Below are positions 47,639 to 56,218 of a stretch of 64,000 nucleotides of DNA, piece by piece. The translations under genes were made by a program, and so were the position numbers. A model generated the notes under the pieces. That model saw only the letters and a list, made by a program, of their open reading frames with translations, was not told the origin of the DNA and searched no databases. The DNA lies in the NCBI GenBank assembly GCA_947453625.1, contig CANGHK010000013.1:34604-98603 (forward strand), read 5' to 3'. Position 1 is the first letter of the stretch, and each line of letters starts with the position of its first letter. This stretch comes from Burkholderiales bacterium. Lineage in GTDB: Bacteria > Pseudomonadota > Gammaproteobacteria > Burkholderiales > Burkholderiaceae_C.

Positions 47639-47668
47639 ATATTAGCACTCTCGGCCTGGGAGTGCCAA
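47639..47668 (-). promoter_or_regulatory. Sigma70-type promoter of rpoH
   Basis: On the minus strand TTGGCA (47668-47663) and TAATAT (47644-47639) are 18 bp apart. Transcription would begin near 47632, giving a leader of about 33 nt before the rpoH ATG at 47599. Both boxes lie within or against the CIRCE element. Confidence 0.65.
47642..47668. promoter_or_regulatory. CIRCE element (HrcA operator) upstream of rpoH
   Basis: TTAGCACTC (47642-47650), a 9-nt spacer (TCGGCCTGG) and GAGTGCCAA (47660-47668). The CIRCE consensus is TTAGCACTC-N9-GAGTGCTAA, so only one base differs. It spans the rpoH -35 and -10 boxes, a position in which HrcA binding would block transcription. hrcA itself is not in the window. 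Confidence 0.9.
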
Positions 47669-47693
47669 CGCCGCCTGAATCGCCGCGCGCGGT

Positions 47694-48788
47694 TCAGACG
47701 TTGAACAGGAAGTTCAGCACATCGCCGTCCTTGACCACATAGTCTTTGCCCTCGGCGCGCATCTTGCCGTGGTCCTTGGCGCCCTGTTCGCCCTTGAAGG
47801 CGATGAAGTCGGCGAAGGCGATGGTCTGGGCGCGGATGAAGCCGCGCTCGAAGTCGGTGTGGATCACCCCTGCGGCCTGCGGCGCGGTGTCGCCGATATG
47901 GATGGTCCAGGCCCGCACTTCCTTGACGCCGGCGGTGAAGTAGGTCTGCAAGCCGAGCAGCTTGTAGGCGGCGCGGATCAGCCGGTTCAGCCCCGGCTCG
48001 TCCTGGCCCATCTCGGCCAGGAACATCAGGCGGTCCTCTTCCTCCATCTCCGACAACTCGGCCTCGGTCTTGGCGCAGATCGCCACCACCGGCGCGTTCT
48101 GCCTGGCGGCGTAGTCTTTCAGGCGGTCGAGGAAGGGGTTGTTCTCGAAGCCGTCCTCGGCCACGTTGCCGACGAACATCGCCGGCTTGGCGGTGATCAG
48201 GCACAACGGCTTGAGGATGACGAGTTCTTCCTTGGACCAGTTGATGCCTCGCACCGGCTCGGCCTGGTCGAGTGCGGCCTGGCATTTCTCCAGCACCTTG
48301 ACCAGCGCCGCAGCTTCTTTGTCGTTGCCCGAGCGCGCGGCCTTGACATAGCGGTGCAGGCTTTTCTCGACGGTGGACAGATCGGCCAGGCAGAGTTCGG
48401 TCTGTATCACCTCGATGTCGTTGATCGGGTCGACCCGGCCGGCGACGTGGATCACGTTCTCGTCCTCGAAGCAGCGCACCACGTTGACGATCGCGTCGGT
48501 CTCGCGGATGTGGCTGAGGAACTGGTTGCCCAATCCTTCGCCCTTGCTGGCCCCGGCCACCAGGCCGGCGATGTCGACGAATTCGACCACCGCAGGCACT
48601 TCACGCTCGGGCTTGACGATGGCGCTGAGCGCGTCCATGCGCGTGTCGGGCACCACGACCACGCCCACGTTGGGCTCGATGGTGCAGAAGGGGTAGTTCT
48701 CGGCGGCGATGCCGGCCTTGGTCAAGGCGTTGAAAAGGGTGGACTTGCCCACATTGGGCAGGCCCACGATGCCGCATTGCAGGCTCAT
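47694..48788 (-). CDS. ychF: Redox-regulated ATPase YchF (OLA1 family)
   Basis: TRAFAC-class P-loop protein that hydrolyses ATP rather than GTP and associates with ribosomes. The 364-residue product has the family length, with [18 protein letters not shown] (P-loop) at the N-terminus, [20 protein letters not shown] (switch region) near residue 70, and a C-terminal TGS domain with [15 protein letters not shown] and [10 protein letters not shown]. The ATG at 48788 ([15 protein letters not shown]) is chosen over an in-frame start 15 codons earlier. It is divergent from the UbiH-type gene and upstream of rpoH on the same strand. Confidence 0.96.
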   Translation of the reverse strand: MSLQCGIVGLPNVGKSTLFNALTKAGIAAENYPFCTIEPNVGVVVVPDTRMDALSAIVKPEREVPAVVEFVDIAGLVAGASKGEGLGNQFLSHIRETDAIVNVVRCFEDENVIHVAGRVDPINDIEVIQTELCLADLSTVEKSLHRYVKAARSGNDKEAAALVKVLEKCQAALDQAEPVRGINWSKEELVILKPLCLITAKPAMFVGNVAEDGFENNPFLDRLKDYAARQNAPVVAICAKTEAELSEMEEEDRLMFLAEMGQDEPGLNRLIRAAYKLLGLQTYFTAGVKEVRAWTIHIGDTAPQAAGVIHTDFERGFIRAQTIAFADFIAFKGEQGAKDHGKMRAEGKDYVVKDGDVLNFLFNV

Positions 48789-48897
48789 GGGGGGCTTTCG
48801 ACAGGGGGAGGGCCGGGTATGCCGGTGCAGCACGGCCGCAAAGAGGCGATTTTATTCGGCCCGCCACGCTGCACGCCGGGTTTCTACAATGCGCGAT

Positions 48898-50070
48898 ATG
48901 ACAACCCTCGATGTGTGCATCCGCGGCAGCGGCGCAGTGGGCCTGTCGCTGGCCCTGGCGCTGGCAAGGCAAGGCCTGCAGGTCGGTCTGGTCGGCGCGG
49001 CGCCGTGGCAGGCGGTGGCCGACGGCCCATGCTGTGGGCGGGCGGACGTTAGGGCCTACGCGCTGAACGCCTCCTCGCGCGCGCTGCTGACCGAGCTCAA
49101 GGTCTGGGACGCGCTGCCCGCCGACGCGGTGACACCGGTCGATGACATGCAGGTCGAGGGCGATGCGGCCGGCGGGCGCATCGACTTCTCGGCCTGGCGC
49201 CAGGGCAGCGAGGCGCTGGCCTGGATCGTCGACGCGGCCGCGCTGGACGCCGCGCTGCGCACGGCGGTGCGGTTCGCGCCCCATGTGTCGTGGCTGGCTG
49301 AGGCCGACGCCAAGGCCGCTGTGCTCAGCGTGCTGGCCGAGGGCAAGGCGTCGGCCTCGCGGCAGGCGCTGGGTGTGCGCTTCGAGCGCCACGATTACGG
49401 CCACATCGCGCTGGCGGCCAGGCTGGTGGCCGATACGCCGCACCTGAACATGGCGCGGCAATGGTTCCGCTCGCCCGACGTGCTGGCGTTGCTGCCCCTG
49501 GACCGCCCCGAGCCAGGCTGCAGCTACGCCCTGGTCTGGTCGCTGCCCGCCGATCGGGCCGCAGCGCTGCAGCAGGCCCCGGCGGCCGATTTCGAGGCCG
49601 CGCTGGCCGAGGCCACGGGCGCCGCCGCCGGCATGCTGCGCCTGGTGGACGACCCGGTGGACGGTCCTGCGGATGCCCAGCCCGGCGCGCGCACTGCCTG
49701 GCCGCTGGCGCTGGCGCAGGCCGACCGGCTGTGCGGCCCCGGCTGGGTGCTGGTGGGCGACGCCGCGCATCTGGTGCATCCGCTGGCCGGCCAGGGCCTC
49801 AACCTGGGCCTGGCCGACGTGGCCGCGCTGGCGCGGGTGGTCGCTGCGCGCGAGGCCTGGCGCAGCCTGGGCGACGAGACCCTGCTGCGCCGTTACGTGC
49901 GAGAGCGCAGCGCGCCCACCCAGGCGATGGCCTTGCTGACCGACGGCTTGCTGCATCTCTTTGCCCACCCGCAGCCCGTGGTGCGTGAGCTTCGCAACCG
50001 CGGCTTGACGCTGCTCAACCATCTGGCGCCGGTCAAGCGCTTCCTGACCCGCCGGGCGCTCGACGCCTGA
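48898..50070 (+). CDS. UbiH/UbiF/COQ6 family FAD monooxygenase
   Basis: Flavin aromatic hydroxylase of the ubiquinone biosynthesis type. The 390-residue product has the N-terminal FAD motif IRGSGAVGLSLALALARQG, the family segment DVRAYALNASSRALLTEL, and the second FAD motif WVLVGDAAHLVHPLAGQGLNLGL. The ring position hydroxylated cannot be told from sequence, and the middle region is more divergent than in UbiH of E. coli. ATG at 48898 or 48889 are both possible; a TACAAT box at 48885-48890 would give a near-leaderless message. It heads a plus-strand run towards dsbC and is divergent from ychF. Confidence 0.85.
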   Translation: MTTLDVCIRGSGAVGLSLALALARQGLQVGLVGAAPWQAVADGPCCGRADVRAYALNASSRALLTELKVWDALPADAVTPVDDMQVEGDAAGGRIDFSAWRQGSEALAWIVDAAALDAALRTAVRFAPHVSWLAEADAKAAVLSVLAEGKASASRQALGVRFERHDYGHIALAARLVADTPHLNMARQWFRSPDVLALLPLDRPEPGCSYALVWSLPADRAAALQQAPAADFEAALAEATGAAAGMLRLVDDPVDGPADAQPGARTAWPLALAQADRLCGPGWVLVGDAAHLVHPLAGQGLNLGLADVAALARVVAAREAWRSLGDETLLRRYVRERSAPTQAMALLTDGLLHLFAHPQPVVRELRNRGLTLLNHLAPVKRFLTRRALDA

Positions 50071-50092
50071 CACCCACCCTGGACCCCACCCG

Positions 50093-50830
50093 ATGACCGC
50101 CTCCATCACTTTCCGCGCCGGCCTGCTGCTGGCCCTGGCTGCCGGCCTCTGCGCCGGCGCTGCCCGCGCCGACGAAGCCGCGATTCGCAAGAACCTGCCC
50201 GAGCGCCTGCCCAATTTCCCGAAGATTGACGAGGTCAGCAAGACGCCGATGTCCGGGCTCTACGAAGTCCGGCTGGGCACCGACATCGTCTACACCGACG
50301 AGAGCGGCCAGTTCCTGATCCAGGGCGCGCTGATCGACACCAAGACTCGCGCCGACCTGACCCAGGCCCGCATCGACAAGCTCACCGCGATCGACTTCGC
50401 CAACCTGCCGCTGAAGGACGCGGTGCTGGTCAAGCAAGGCAGCGGCGCGCGCCGGTTGGTGGTCTTCGCCGACCCCAACTGCGGTTACTGCAAGCGGCTG
50501 GAAAAAGACCTGCTGGCGCTCAAGGACGTCTCGATCTACACCTTTCTCTACCCTATCCTGGGGCCGGACTCGAGCGTCAAGTCGCGTGACATCTGGTGCG
50601 CCAAGGACCCGGGCAAGGCTTGGCGGTCGTGGATGGTCGACGGCCAGGCGGCGGGCAAGAGTGCGGCCGGCTGTGACGTGACCGCGCTCGATCGCAACAC
50701 CGAGATGGGCCGCAAGTACAAGGTGCAGGGCACGCCGGCGCTGGTGTTCGAGGACGGCTCGCGCTCGCCCGGGGCGATTCCGGCGGCGCAGATCGAGACA
50801 CGCATGGCCGCGGCGGTCAAGAAGTCCTGA
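50093..50830 (+). CDS. dsbC: Thiol:disulfide interchange protein DsbC
   Basis: Periplasmic disulfide isomerase kept reduced by DsbD. The 245-residue product has a cleavable signal peptide (LLLALAAGLCAGAARA), an N-terminal dimerisation domain and a thioredoxin domain with the CGYC active site (C130-C133) in FADPNCGYCKRLEK. A second Cys pair (C in DIWCAKD and AAGCDV) matches the structural disulfide of DsbC, and the cis-Pro lies in VQGTPALVFEDG. It follows the UbiH-type gene by 22 bp and precedes DUF3429. Confidence 0.95.
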   Translation: MTASITFRAGLLLALAAGLCAGAARADEAAIRKNLPERLPNFPKIDEVSKTPMSGLYEVRLGTDIVYTDESGQFLIQGALIDTKTRADLTQARIDKLTAIDFANLPLKDAVLVKQGSGARRLVVFADPNCGYCKRLEKDLLALKDVSIYTFLYPILGPDSSVKSRDIWCAKDPGKAWRSWMVDGQAAGKSAAGCDVTALDRNTEMGRKYKVQGTPALVFEDGSRSPGAIPAAQIETRMAAAVKKS

Positions 50831-50882
50831 GTTCATGCAGCCCGGCTGCTGCGCGGCGCCAGCCCGGCGACAATCCGGCGCC

Positions 50883-51344
50883 ATGAGCCACGCCGCCCCC
50901 GTCTACCAGCCGCTCCTGTCCGACACCGCCCGCCTGCTGGGCAACCTGGGCTTGGTTCCCTTCGTGCTGGGTGCGGCGCTGGTCTGGTTGATCGATTTCA
51001 AGGTCCATCCCGAGGTCCACGCCTTCGTCACGATGGCGCTTTCGGCCTACGCCGCGGTGATCCTGTCCTTCCTCGGCGGCGTTCACTGGGGCTTCGGCTT
51101 TCGCCACAGCGCGCCGCCGGCCTCGCTCTTCGTCTGGGGCGTGCTGCCGTCGTTGCTGGCCTGGGTGGCGGTGGTGATGCCGGCTTACGCCGGTCTGGTG
51201 GTGCACGGCGTGATGCTGCTGGTCTGCTACGCGGTGGACCGGCGCGTCTACCCGATTCAAGGCGCTGCGCAATGGCTGACGCTGCGTTTCCGCCTGTCCA
51301 GCGTGGCGGCGCTGAGCTGCTTCCTGGGCGCGGCGGGCACCTGA
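50883..51344 (+). CDS. DUF3429 family membrane protein
   Basis: A 153-residue protein with four to five hydrophobic helices (NLGLVPFVLGAALVWLI, VTMALSAYAAVILSFLGGVH, WGVLPSLLAWVAVVMPAYAG, VVHGVMLLVCYAVDRRVYP) and the family motif SFLGGVHWGFGF. The function is unknown; relatives include the plant TMEM69-like group. The ATG at 50883 is chosen over one at 50835 because the extra residues (Cys/Arg-rich) do not look like the family. It sits between dsbC and the M61 peptidase. Confidence 0.82.
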   Translation: MSHAAPVYQPLLSDTARLLGNLGLVPFVLGAALVWLIDFKVHPEVHAFVTMALSAYAAVILSFLGGVHWGFGFRHSAPPASLFVWGVLPSLLAWVAVVMPAYAGLVVHGVMLLVCYAVDRRVYPIQGAAQWLTLRFRLSSVAALSCFLGAAGT

Positions 51345-51399
51345 TTGCCCGGCGCCGGACGACGCCACTGTCCCACCGCCGATCCCGAACGGGCCCCCT

Positions 51400-53184
51400 A
51401 TGATCACCTACCGCGTCGACCTCGCCGACCTGCACCGCCACCAGTTCCGCGTCACGCTCAGCGTGCCGCGACCGGCCGCCGAACAGACCGTTTCGCTGCC
51501 GGTGTGGATCGCAGGCAGCTACATGGTGCGCGATTTCGGCCGCCACCTGTCGGGGTTGACGGCGCGCCAGGGCCGACGGGTGGTGGTGGTCGAACAGCTC
51601 GACAAGACCCGCTGGCGCGTGGCCTGCGAGGGCCAGGCCACCTTGCGCCTGAGCTACCTCGTCTACGCCTTCGACCCCTCGGTGCGGGCGGCGTTTCTCG
51701 ATGCCGGGCGCGGCTTCTTCAACGGCACCAGCCTGTGTCTGCGGGTGCATGGCCGGGAGCGTGGGCCGCACCGCCTGGCGCTAGGCCGGCTGCCGGCCGG
51801 CTGGCAGGTGGCCACTGCGATGGCGCCGGCGCCGGACGGCACGGACTTTGCCTTCGAGGCCGCCGACTACGACGAACTGGTCGACCACCCGGTGGAACTG
51901 GGTCGCTTCTGGCGCGGCAGTTTCCAGGCCGGCGGCGTGCCGCATGAGTTCGTCGTCGCCGGCGCGCTGCCCGGCTTCGACGGCGCGCGCCTGCTGGCCG
52001 ACACCCAACGCATCTGCGAGCAGCAGATCGCCTTCTGGCACGCCGCCAGCCAGACGCCGCCGCCCTTCGAGCGCTATGTCTTCCTGCTCAATGCCGTGGC
52101 CGACGGCTATGGCGGACTGGAGCACCGGGCCAGCACCGCGCTGATCGCCGCCCGGCGCGACCTGCCTCGCCTGGCGTCGCACGCCCATCCTCACGCGACA
52201 CAGCCAGGCCGCAACGACCCGCAGGCCGGCAGCGAGGGCTATGTCACGCTGCTCGGCCTGATCAGCCACGAGTACTTCCACACCTGGAACGTCAAACGCC
52301 TGAAACCTGCCGAGTTGGCGACGCCGGACCACCAGAACGAGAACTACACCCGGCTGCTTTGGTTCTTCGAGGGCTTCACCTCGTATTACGACGACCTGAT
52401 GCTGCTGCGCTGCGGCCTGATCGACGCGCCGCGCTACCTCAATCTGCTGGCCAAGACCGTCAACGCGGTGGCCGCCACGCCGGGCCGGGCGGTGCAGAGC
52501 GTGGCCGCGTCCAGCTTCGACGCCTGGGTCAAGTACTACCGCACCGACGAGAACACGCCTAACGCCACCGTCAGCTACTACCTCAAGGGCAGCCTGGTGG
52601 CGCTGGCCTTCGACCTGACGCTGCGCCAGCGCGGCGGCAGCCTGGACGAGGTGATGCGCGGGCTGTGGCAACGCAGCGGTGGCGGCGGGCCGATCACCGA
52701 GGCCGACATCGCCGCGGTGCTGTCCCAGGTGGCCGGCCGCCCGCTGGCCGACGAGTTGCAGGATTGGGTGCATGGCACCGACGAGTTGCCGCTGGCCGAC
52801 CTGCTGCAGGCGGCCGGAGTGGAGTTGCGGCCCGAGCGCGCGGCCTGGGCAGCCGGCCTGGGCCTGCGCCTGAGCGAAGGCCCGGTCAGCGGCGTGCAGG
52901 TGCGGTCGGTGCTGGCGGGCAGCGCGGCGGCGGCGGCCGGCGTGTCGGCCGGCGACGAGCTGCTGGCCGTCGACGGCTGGCGCATACGCCGGCTCGACGA
53001 GGCGCAGGCCTGGGTGGCGCGCGACCAGCCCTTCGTGCTGCTGCTGGCGCGCGATCAGCGCGTGCTGACGCTGCGCCTGCGCCCGCAGGCCTGTCCAGCG
53101 CTGGCCGACACGGTGTCGCTGCACCTGAACGACAAGCCGGGCCGGGCGGTCGGCGCGCGCCGCCGGGACTGGCTCGGGGCCTGA
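51400..53184 (+). CDS. M61 glycyl aminopeptidase family metalloprotease with PDZ domain
   Basis: Zinc metallopeptidase of the M61 family. The 594-residue product has an N-terminal beta domain (ITYRVDLADLHRHQFRVTL, WIAGSYMVRDFGRHL), the catalytic domain with HExxH at H290-H294 (ISHEYFHTWNVKRLKP) and the downstream Glu in LLWFFEGFTSYYDDLMLLR, and a C-terminal PDZ domain at about 495-570 (GVQVRSVLAGSAAAAAGVSAGDELLAVDGW, abridged here in three parts). No signal peptide is evident, so it is probably cytosolic. Start chosen at ATG 51400, the family start. Confidence 0.92.
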   Translation: MITYRVDLADLHRHQFRVTLSVPRPAAEQTVSLPVWIAGSYMVRDFGRHLSGLTARQGRRVVVVEQLDKTRWRVACEGQATLRLSYLVYAFDPSVRAAFLDAGRGFFNGTSLCLRVHGRERGPHRLALGRLPAGWQVATAMAPAPDGTDFAFEAADYDELVDHPVELGRFWRGSFQAGGVPHEFVVAGALPGFDGARLLADTQRICEQQIAFWHAASQTPPPFERYVFLLNAVADGYGGLEHRASTALIAARRDLPRLASHAHPHATQPGRNDPQAGSEGYVTLLGLISHEYFHTWNVKRLKPAELATPDHQNENYTRLLWFFEGFTSYYDDLMLLRCGLIDAPRYLNLLAKTVNAVAATPGRAVQSVAASSFDAWVKYYRTDENTPNATVSYYLKGSLVALAFDLTLRQRGGSLDEVMRGLWQRSGGGGPITEADIAAVLSQVAGRPLADELQDWVHGTDELPLADLLQAAGVELRPERAAWAAGLGLRLSEGPVSGVQVRSVLAGSAAAAAGVSAGDELLAVDGWRIRRLDEAQAWVARDQPFVLLLARDQRVLTLRLRPQACPALADTVSLHLNDKPGRAVGARRRDWLGA

Positions 53185-53185
53185 T

Positions 53186-54313
53186 TTGGCCTCCGGCTGG
53201 ACCCGGCACGCCCGTCTGTTGGCCTTGACCTCCGGCGTGCTGCTGGCCCACCTGCTGCTGGCCGACCGGGTGCTCGAACAGCGGCTGGGCTGGGGCTCGG
53301 GCGACCCGCCGCCGCCGCGCATCGACGTGGCCTTCGTGCGCGAGCTGGTGGCTGCCACCCCGCCGGTTGCCGTGGCGCCGGTGCCGCCAAGGCCGGCACC
53401 GGATCGGTTGCCGGCAGTGGCCGCCAAGCCGCGGCCTGCCGCCTCGTCAGTGCAGGCAGCGGCCGTGCTCGAGCCTGCTGAACCGGCGCAAGCGGCTGCC
53501 GAGCTTGATGCGCCGCCCAGCCCGGCGAGCGCTGCGGCCGAGCCGGCGCCGGCCCTGCTGGCCGCGGTCGACCTGGCGCCGCCCGCCGCGCCACCGATCC
53601 CGCCGCCCGCCGCACCCGCATCGGCTGCCTCGGCCACGCATTTCGACTGGCCGCCGTCGACCCGCCTGAGCTACCAGCTCAGCGGCCACTACCGGGGGCC
53701 CATAGACGGCAGCGCCCAGGTCGAATGGCTGCGCGAGGGCAGCCGTTACCAGGTGCGGATGTCGACGGCGATAGGCCCGGTGCTGTCGCGCAGTATCAGC
53801 AGCGAGGGCCTGCTGACCGAGGCCGGGCTGGCGCCGCGCCGCTTCGATGGCGAGCAGAAAGTGATCTTCCGCGCGGCGCGGCGCTGGTCGCTGCGTTTCG
53901 GGCCCGAGCGCATCACGCTGCCCGATGGCCGCGAGATCGACACCCAGCCCGGCGCGCAGGACGAAGCCAGCCAGTTCGTGCAACTGGCCTGGCTGTTCAC
54001 CACCCGGCCCGAGCGGTTGCAGGTGGGACAGTTCATCGAGATGCCGCTGATCGTCAACCGCACGCTCGAGCGCTGGATCTACGACGTGGTGGCCGAGGAG
54101 ACGCTGAACTTTGCCTTCGGTACTGTGCCCACGGTCCATGTCAAGCCGCGGCGCGAGGCCCGCAGCGGCGACCTGGCGGCCGAGATCTGGTTCGCACCGA
54201 CACTGCAGTACCTGCCGGTGCGCATCCTGATCCGCCAGCACCCCGACAGCTGGATAGACCTGACCCTGGACAGACCGCCGCTGCAGGCGGCCGAGCCAGC
54301 GCCGACCCGCTGA
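53186..54313 (+). CDS. DUF3108 domain protein
   Basis: A 375-residue protein with an N-terminal membrane helix (LLALTSGVLLAHLLLADRVL), a long Ala/Pro-rich linker (about 50-155) and a C-terminal DUF3108 beta domain (FDWPPSTRLSYQLSGHYRG onward). Likely periplasmic and membrane anchored; function unknown. The only plausible early start is TTG at 53186, one base after the M61 stop, with GGGG 7 bp upstream; later GTG codons would cut into the helix. Coupling to the peptidase gene suggests a joint role. The 77-bp gap to the enoyl-CoA hydratase has no clear features. Confidence 0.8.
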   Translation: MASGWTRHARLLALTSGVLLAHLLLADRVLEQRLGWGSGDPPPPRIDVAFVRELVAATPPVAVAPVPPRPAPDRLPAVAAKPRPAASSVQAAAVLEPAEPAQAAAELDAPPSPASAAAEPAPALLAAVDLAPPAAPPIPPPAAPASAASATHFDWPPSTRLSYQLSGHYRGPIDGSAQVEWLREGSRYQVRMSTAIGPVLSRSISSEGLLTEAGLAPRRFDGEQKVIFRAARRWSLRFGPERITLPDGREIDTQPGAQDEASQFVQLAWLFTTRPERLQVGQFIEMPLIVNRTLERWIYDVVAEETLNFAFGTVPTVHVKPRREARSGDLAAEIWFAPTLQYLPVRILIRQHPDSWIDLTLDRPPLQAAEPAPTR

Positions 54314-54390
54314 CCTGGCTGACTGCGCAGCCGCCCCGCTTTGCGGTAGATTGACCCCGCCGTATTCTTGTCCATCCATCACGAGCCCCC

Positions 54391-55179
54391 ATGACCTACC
54401 AAAATATCCTCACCGAAGTTCGCGGCGACGGCGCTTGCCGCACTGGCCTGATCACCCTGAACCGGCCCAAGGCGCTGAATGCGCTGAACGATGCGCTGAT
54501 GGACGAGTTGGGCGTCGCGCTGAAGGCCTTCGATGCCGACCCGGCCATAGGCTGCATCGTCATCACGGGCGGCGACAAGGCTTTTGCCGCCGGCGCCGAC
54601 ATCAGCGTGCTGGCCCAGTTCACCTTCGTCACCGCCTACAGCCAGGACTTGATCACCCGCAACTGGGAGCAGATCCGCACCGTGCGCAAGCCGGTGATCG
54701 CGGCGGTGGCAGGCTTTGCGCTGGGCGGTGGTTGCGAGCTGGCGATGATGTGCGACGTCGTGATCGCGGCCGATTCCGCCAAGTTCGGCCAGCCCGAGAT
54801 CAAGCTCGGCATCATCCCCGGGGCCGGTGGCACCCAGCGCCTGCCGCGCGCGGTGGGCAAGGCCAAGGCGATGGACCTGGTGCTGACCGGCAGGATGATG
54901 GACGCCGTCGAGGCCGAGCGCTGCGGGCTGGTGTCGCGCGTGGTGCCGGCCGACCAGTTGATGACCGAGGCGCTGGCCGCGGCCGAGACCATCAACCGGC
55001 TGGGCGGCCCCAGCGTGCTGGCGGCCAAGGAATGCGTCAACCGGGCTTTCGAGACCACGCTGTCCGAGGGCGTGATGGTCGAGCGCCGGCTGTTCCATGC
55101 GCTGTTCGGCACCGAGGACCAGCGCGAAGGCATGGACGCCTTCCTGAACAAGCGCAAGGCGGCGTTCACCAGGGGCTGA
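54391..55179 (+). CDS. Enoyl-CoA hydratase
   Basis: Crotonase-fold enzyme adding water across trans-2-enoyl-CoA in beta-oxidation. The 262-residue product has the oxyanion-hole segments AFAAGADI and [12 protein letters not shown], and both catalytic Glu residues seen in the mitochondrial enzyme: E116 in GGGCE and E136 in [20 protein letters not shown]. It is close to 50-60 percent-like in motif spacing to the FadB1x-type short-chain hydratases. The last gene on this plus-strand run; beyond it lies the 460-bp inverted-repeat region. No thiolase or dehydrogenase partner is adjacent. Confidence 0.93.
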   Translation: MTYQNILTEVRGDGACRTGLITLNRPKALNALNDALMDELGVALKAFDADPAIGCIVITGGDKAFAAGADISVLAQFTFVTAYSQDLITRNWEQIRTVRKPVIAAVAGFALGGGCELAMMCDVVIAADSAKFGQPEIKLGIIPGAGGTQRLPRAVGKAKAMDLVLTGRMMDAVEAERCGLVSRVVPADQLMTEALAAAETINRLGGPSVLAAKECVNRAFETTLSEGVMVERRLFHALFGTEDQREGMDAFLNKRKAAFTRG

Positions 55180-55294
55180 TCGGCGGGGAGGTGGCGCGGA
55201 GGACTGGCGGCTGACGGCACGGAGCAGACCTTGCGACGGGCTGCTTTGGCGCCAGGAGCTCAGGCGCTTTTGGGCCGGCGGGCGGCCGACGACA

Positions 55295-55381
55295 CCGGGT
55301 GACCGGCTGCCTCCGTGTCCCCCGCCGCCGGCCGGACGCGGCCGCCGTCTCCTCCTTTACCTGCGGCAGCCGGTCACCCGG
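55295..55381. repeat. Hairpin C of the nested element, perfect 17-bp stem
   Basis: CCGGGTGACCGGCTGCC (55295-55311) is the exact reverse complement of GGCAGCCGGTCACCCGG (55365-55381). The 53-nt loop carries arm B, complementary to the loop of hairpin D. Confidence 0.9.
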
Positions 55382-55461
55382 CGCCGTCGGCCCATCCACC
55401 TCCTTGCACGTCGTCGTGGGACCGATCGTGGCAGGGCACCGGCGCTGCCGGAGCGTCAGGA

Positions 55462-55549
55462 CGGGTTGGTGTGTTCTGCGTAGGTAAAGGAGGAGCCGTC
55501 GGCGGCTTTTGCCGGCGGCGGGGGACACGGAGCAGAACACGCCAGCCCG
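55462..55549. repeat. Hairpin D of the nested element, 18-bp stem
   Basis: Bases 55462-55479 pair with 55532-55549 over 18 positions, 16 as Watson-Crick and two as G-T wobbles on the plus-strand RNA; the inner nine (GTGTTCTGC/GCAGAACAC) are perfect. Its loop holds arm B', including AAAGGAGG, a strong Shine-Dalgarno-like string on the plus strand. Confidence 0.88.
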
Positions 55550-55640
55550 GCCTGGCGCTCACCCAAAGAACCATGAGCGCCGGGTTCAGGGTGAAGCGTC
55601 AATGACCGCTCCGTGCCGCCAACCGCCAGCCGTCACCCGA

Positions 55641-56192
55641 TCACGGCGTCACCCACTGCCCGTTGCCCTCGGCATCGAACAAGGCCCGCCGGTGGCCGTC
55701 GGCGTGCAGTTCCAGCCAGTCGATAGCCTGCACCTGCGCGTTGACCACCGCGAACTGTTCCCGGGTGGCGCGTTCGGGCAGAAAGTGCTGCAAGGGCGTG
55801 CCGGGCGGCAGCGGCGACAGGTAGTCCATCGCCGCCGGCGTCAGCTTCAGTCTGGCCCAGCGCGACGAGACGGCCAGGCCGCTGACCTCCACCTCCAGGC
55901 GCACCCGCAGCCGCAGTTGCCAGCCGAGTTGGGCGCTCCACACCATCAGCGTGGCTCGAGGGTGGGCCTGCAACTGCTTGACCTTGGGCGACCGGGCGTC
56001 GGTGAAGAACACCAGCCGCTGCGCGTCGGCCAGCACCTCGCGCAGCACCACGGTGCGCAGGTCGGCCGCGTCACCGTCGACGGTGGCCAGCCCCATCAGC
56101 CGGAACACATGGTCTTTCTGGCGTGTGGCCTGGGCCAGCTCTGCCCAGCATCTCTGGTGGATCAGCGCCAGGGATTCGATGCGGGAGCTCAT
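55641..56192 (-). CDS. Pyridoxamine 5'-phosphate oxidase-like flavin-binding protein
   Basis: Split-barrel FMN-binding protein of the PNPOx-like group. The 183-residue product has RLMGLATVDGDAADLRTVVL and LVFFTDARSPKVKQLQAHP, the FMN-side segments, and VWSAQLGWQLRLRVRLEVEV, but lacks the full C-terminal PLP-binding motif of PdxH, and family members of this kind are often annotated Alr4036. It therefore probably acts on another flavin-linked substrate. It follows lysS by 26 bp on the same strand. The stop lies at the edge of the inverted-repeat region. Confidence 0.8.
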   Translation of the reverse strand: MSSRIESLALIHQRCWAELAQATRQKDHVFRLMGLATVDGDAADLRTVVLREVLADAQRLVFFTDARSPKVKQLQAHPRATLMVWSAQLGWQLRLRVRLEVEVSGLAVSSRWARLKLTPAAMDYLSPLPPGTPLQHFLPERATREQFAVVNAQVQAIDWLELHADGHRRALFDAEGNGQWVTP

Positions 56193-56218
56193 CGACGCTG
56201 CTCGGGTGGGGGCTCGGT

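Larger units (their letters stand above)
55204..55629. repeat. Nested inverted-repeat element, about 426 bp, no gene
   Basis: The 55180-55640 gap between the enoyl-CoA hydratase and the PNPOx-like gene holds no supported gene. Its outer arms, 55204-55225 and 55608-55629, are inverted repeats matching at 20 of 22 positions. Inside are two hairpins (55295-55381 and 55462-55549) whose loops contain arms B (55311-55365) and B' (55479-55532); B and B' are reverse complements with a perfect 22-bp block and a perfect 14-bp block (CTCCTCCTTTACCT). No transposase, target duplication or integron core site is visible. It may be a MITE-like element or encode a structured RNA. Confidence 0.8.

Noticed and set aside
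55180..55640. Integron attC site or insertion-sequence ends in the nested inverted-repeat element
   Set aside because: No RYYYAAC/GTTRRRY core pair could be placed, no integrase or transposase is nearby, and no target-site duplication was seen.
55180..55640. Small ORFs of 60-125 codons on both strands of the inverted-repeat region
   Set aside because: They follow the palindrome symmetry, have no family motif, and the strong SD-like string at 55487 is not followed by a sensible reading frame.
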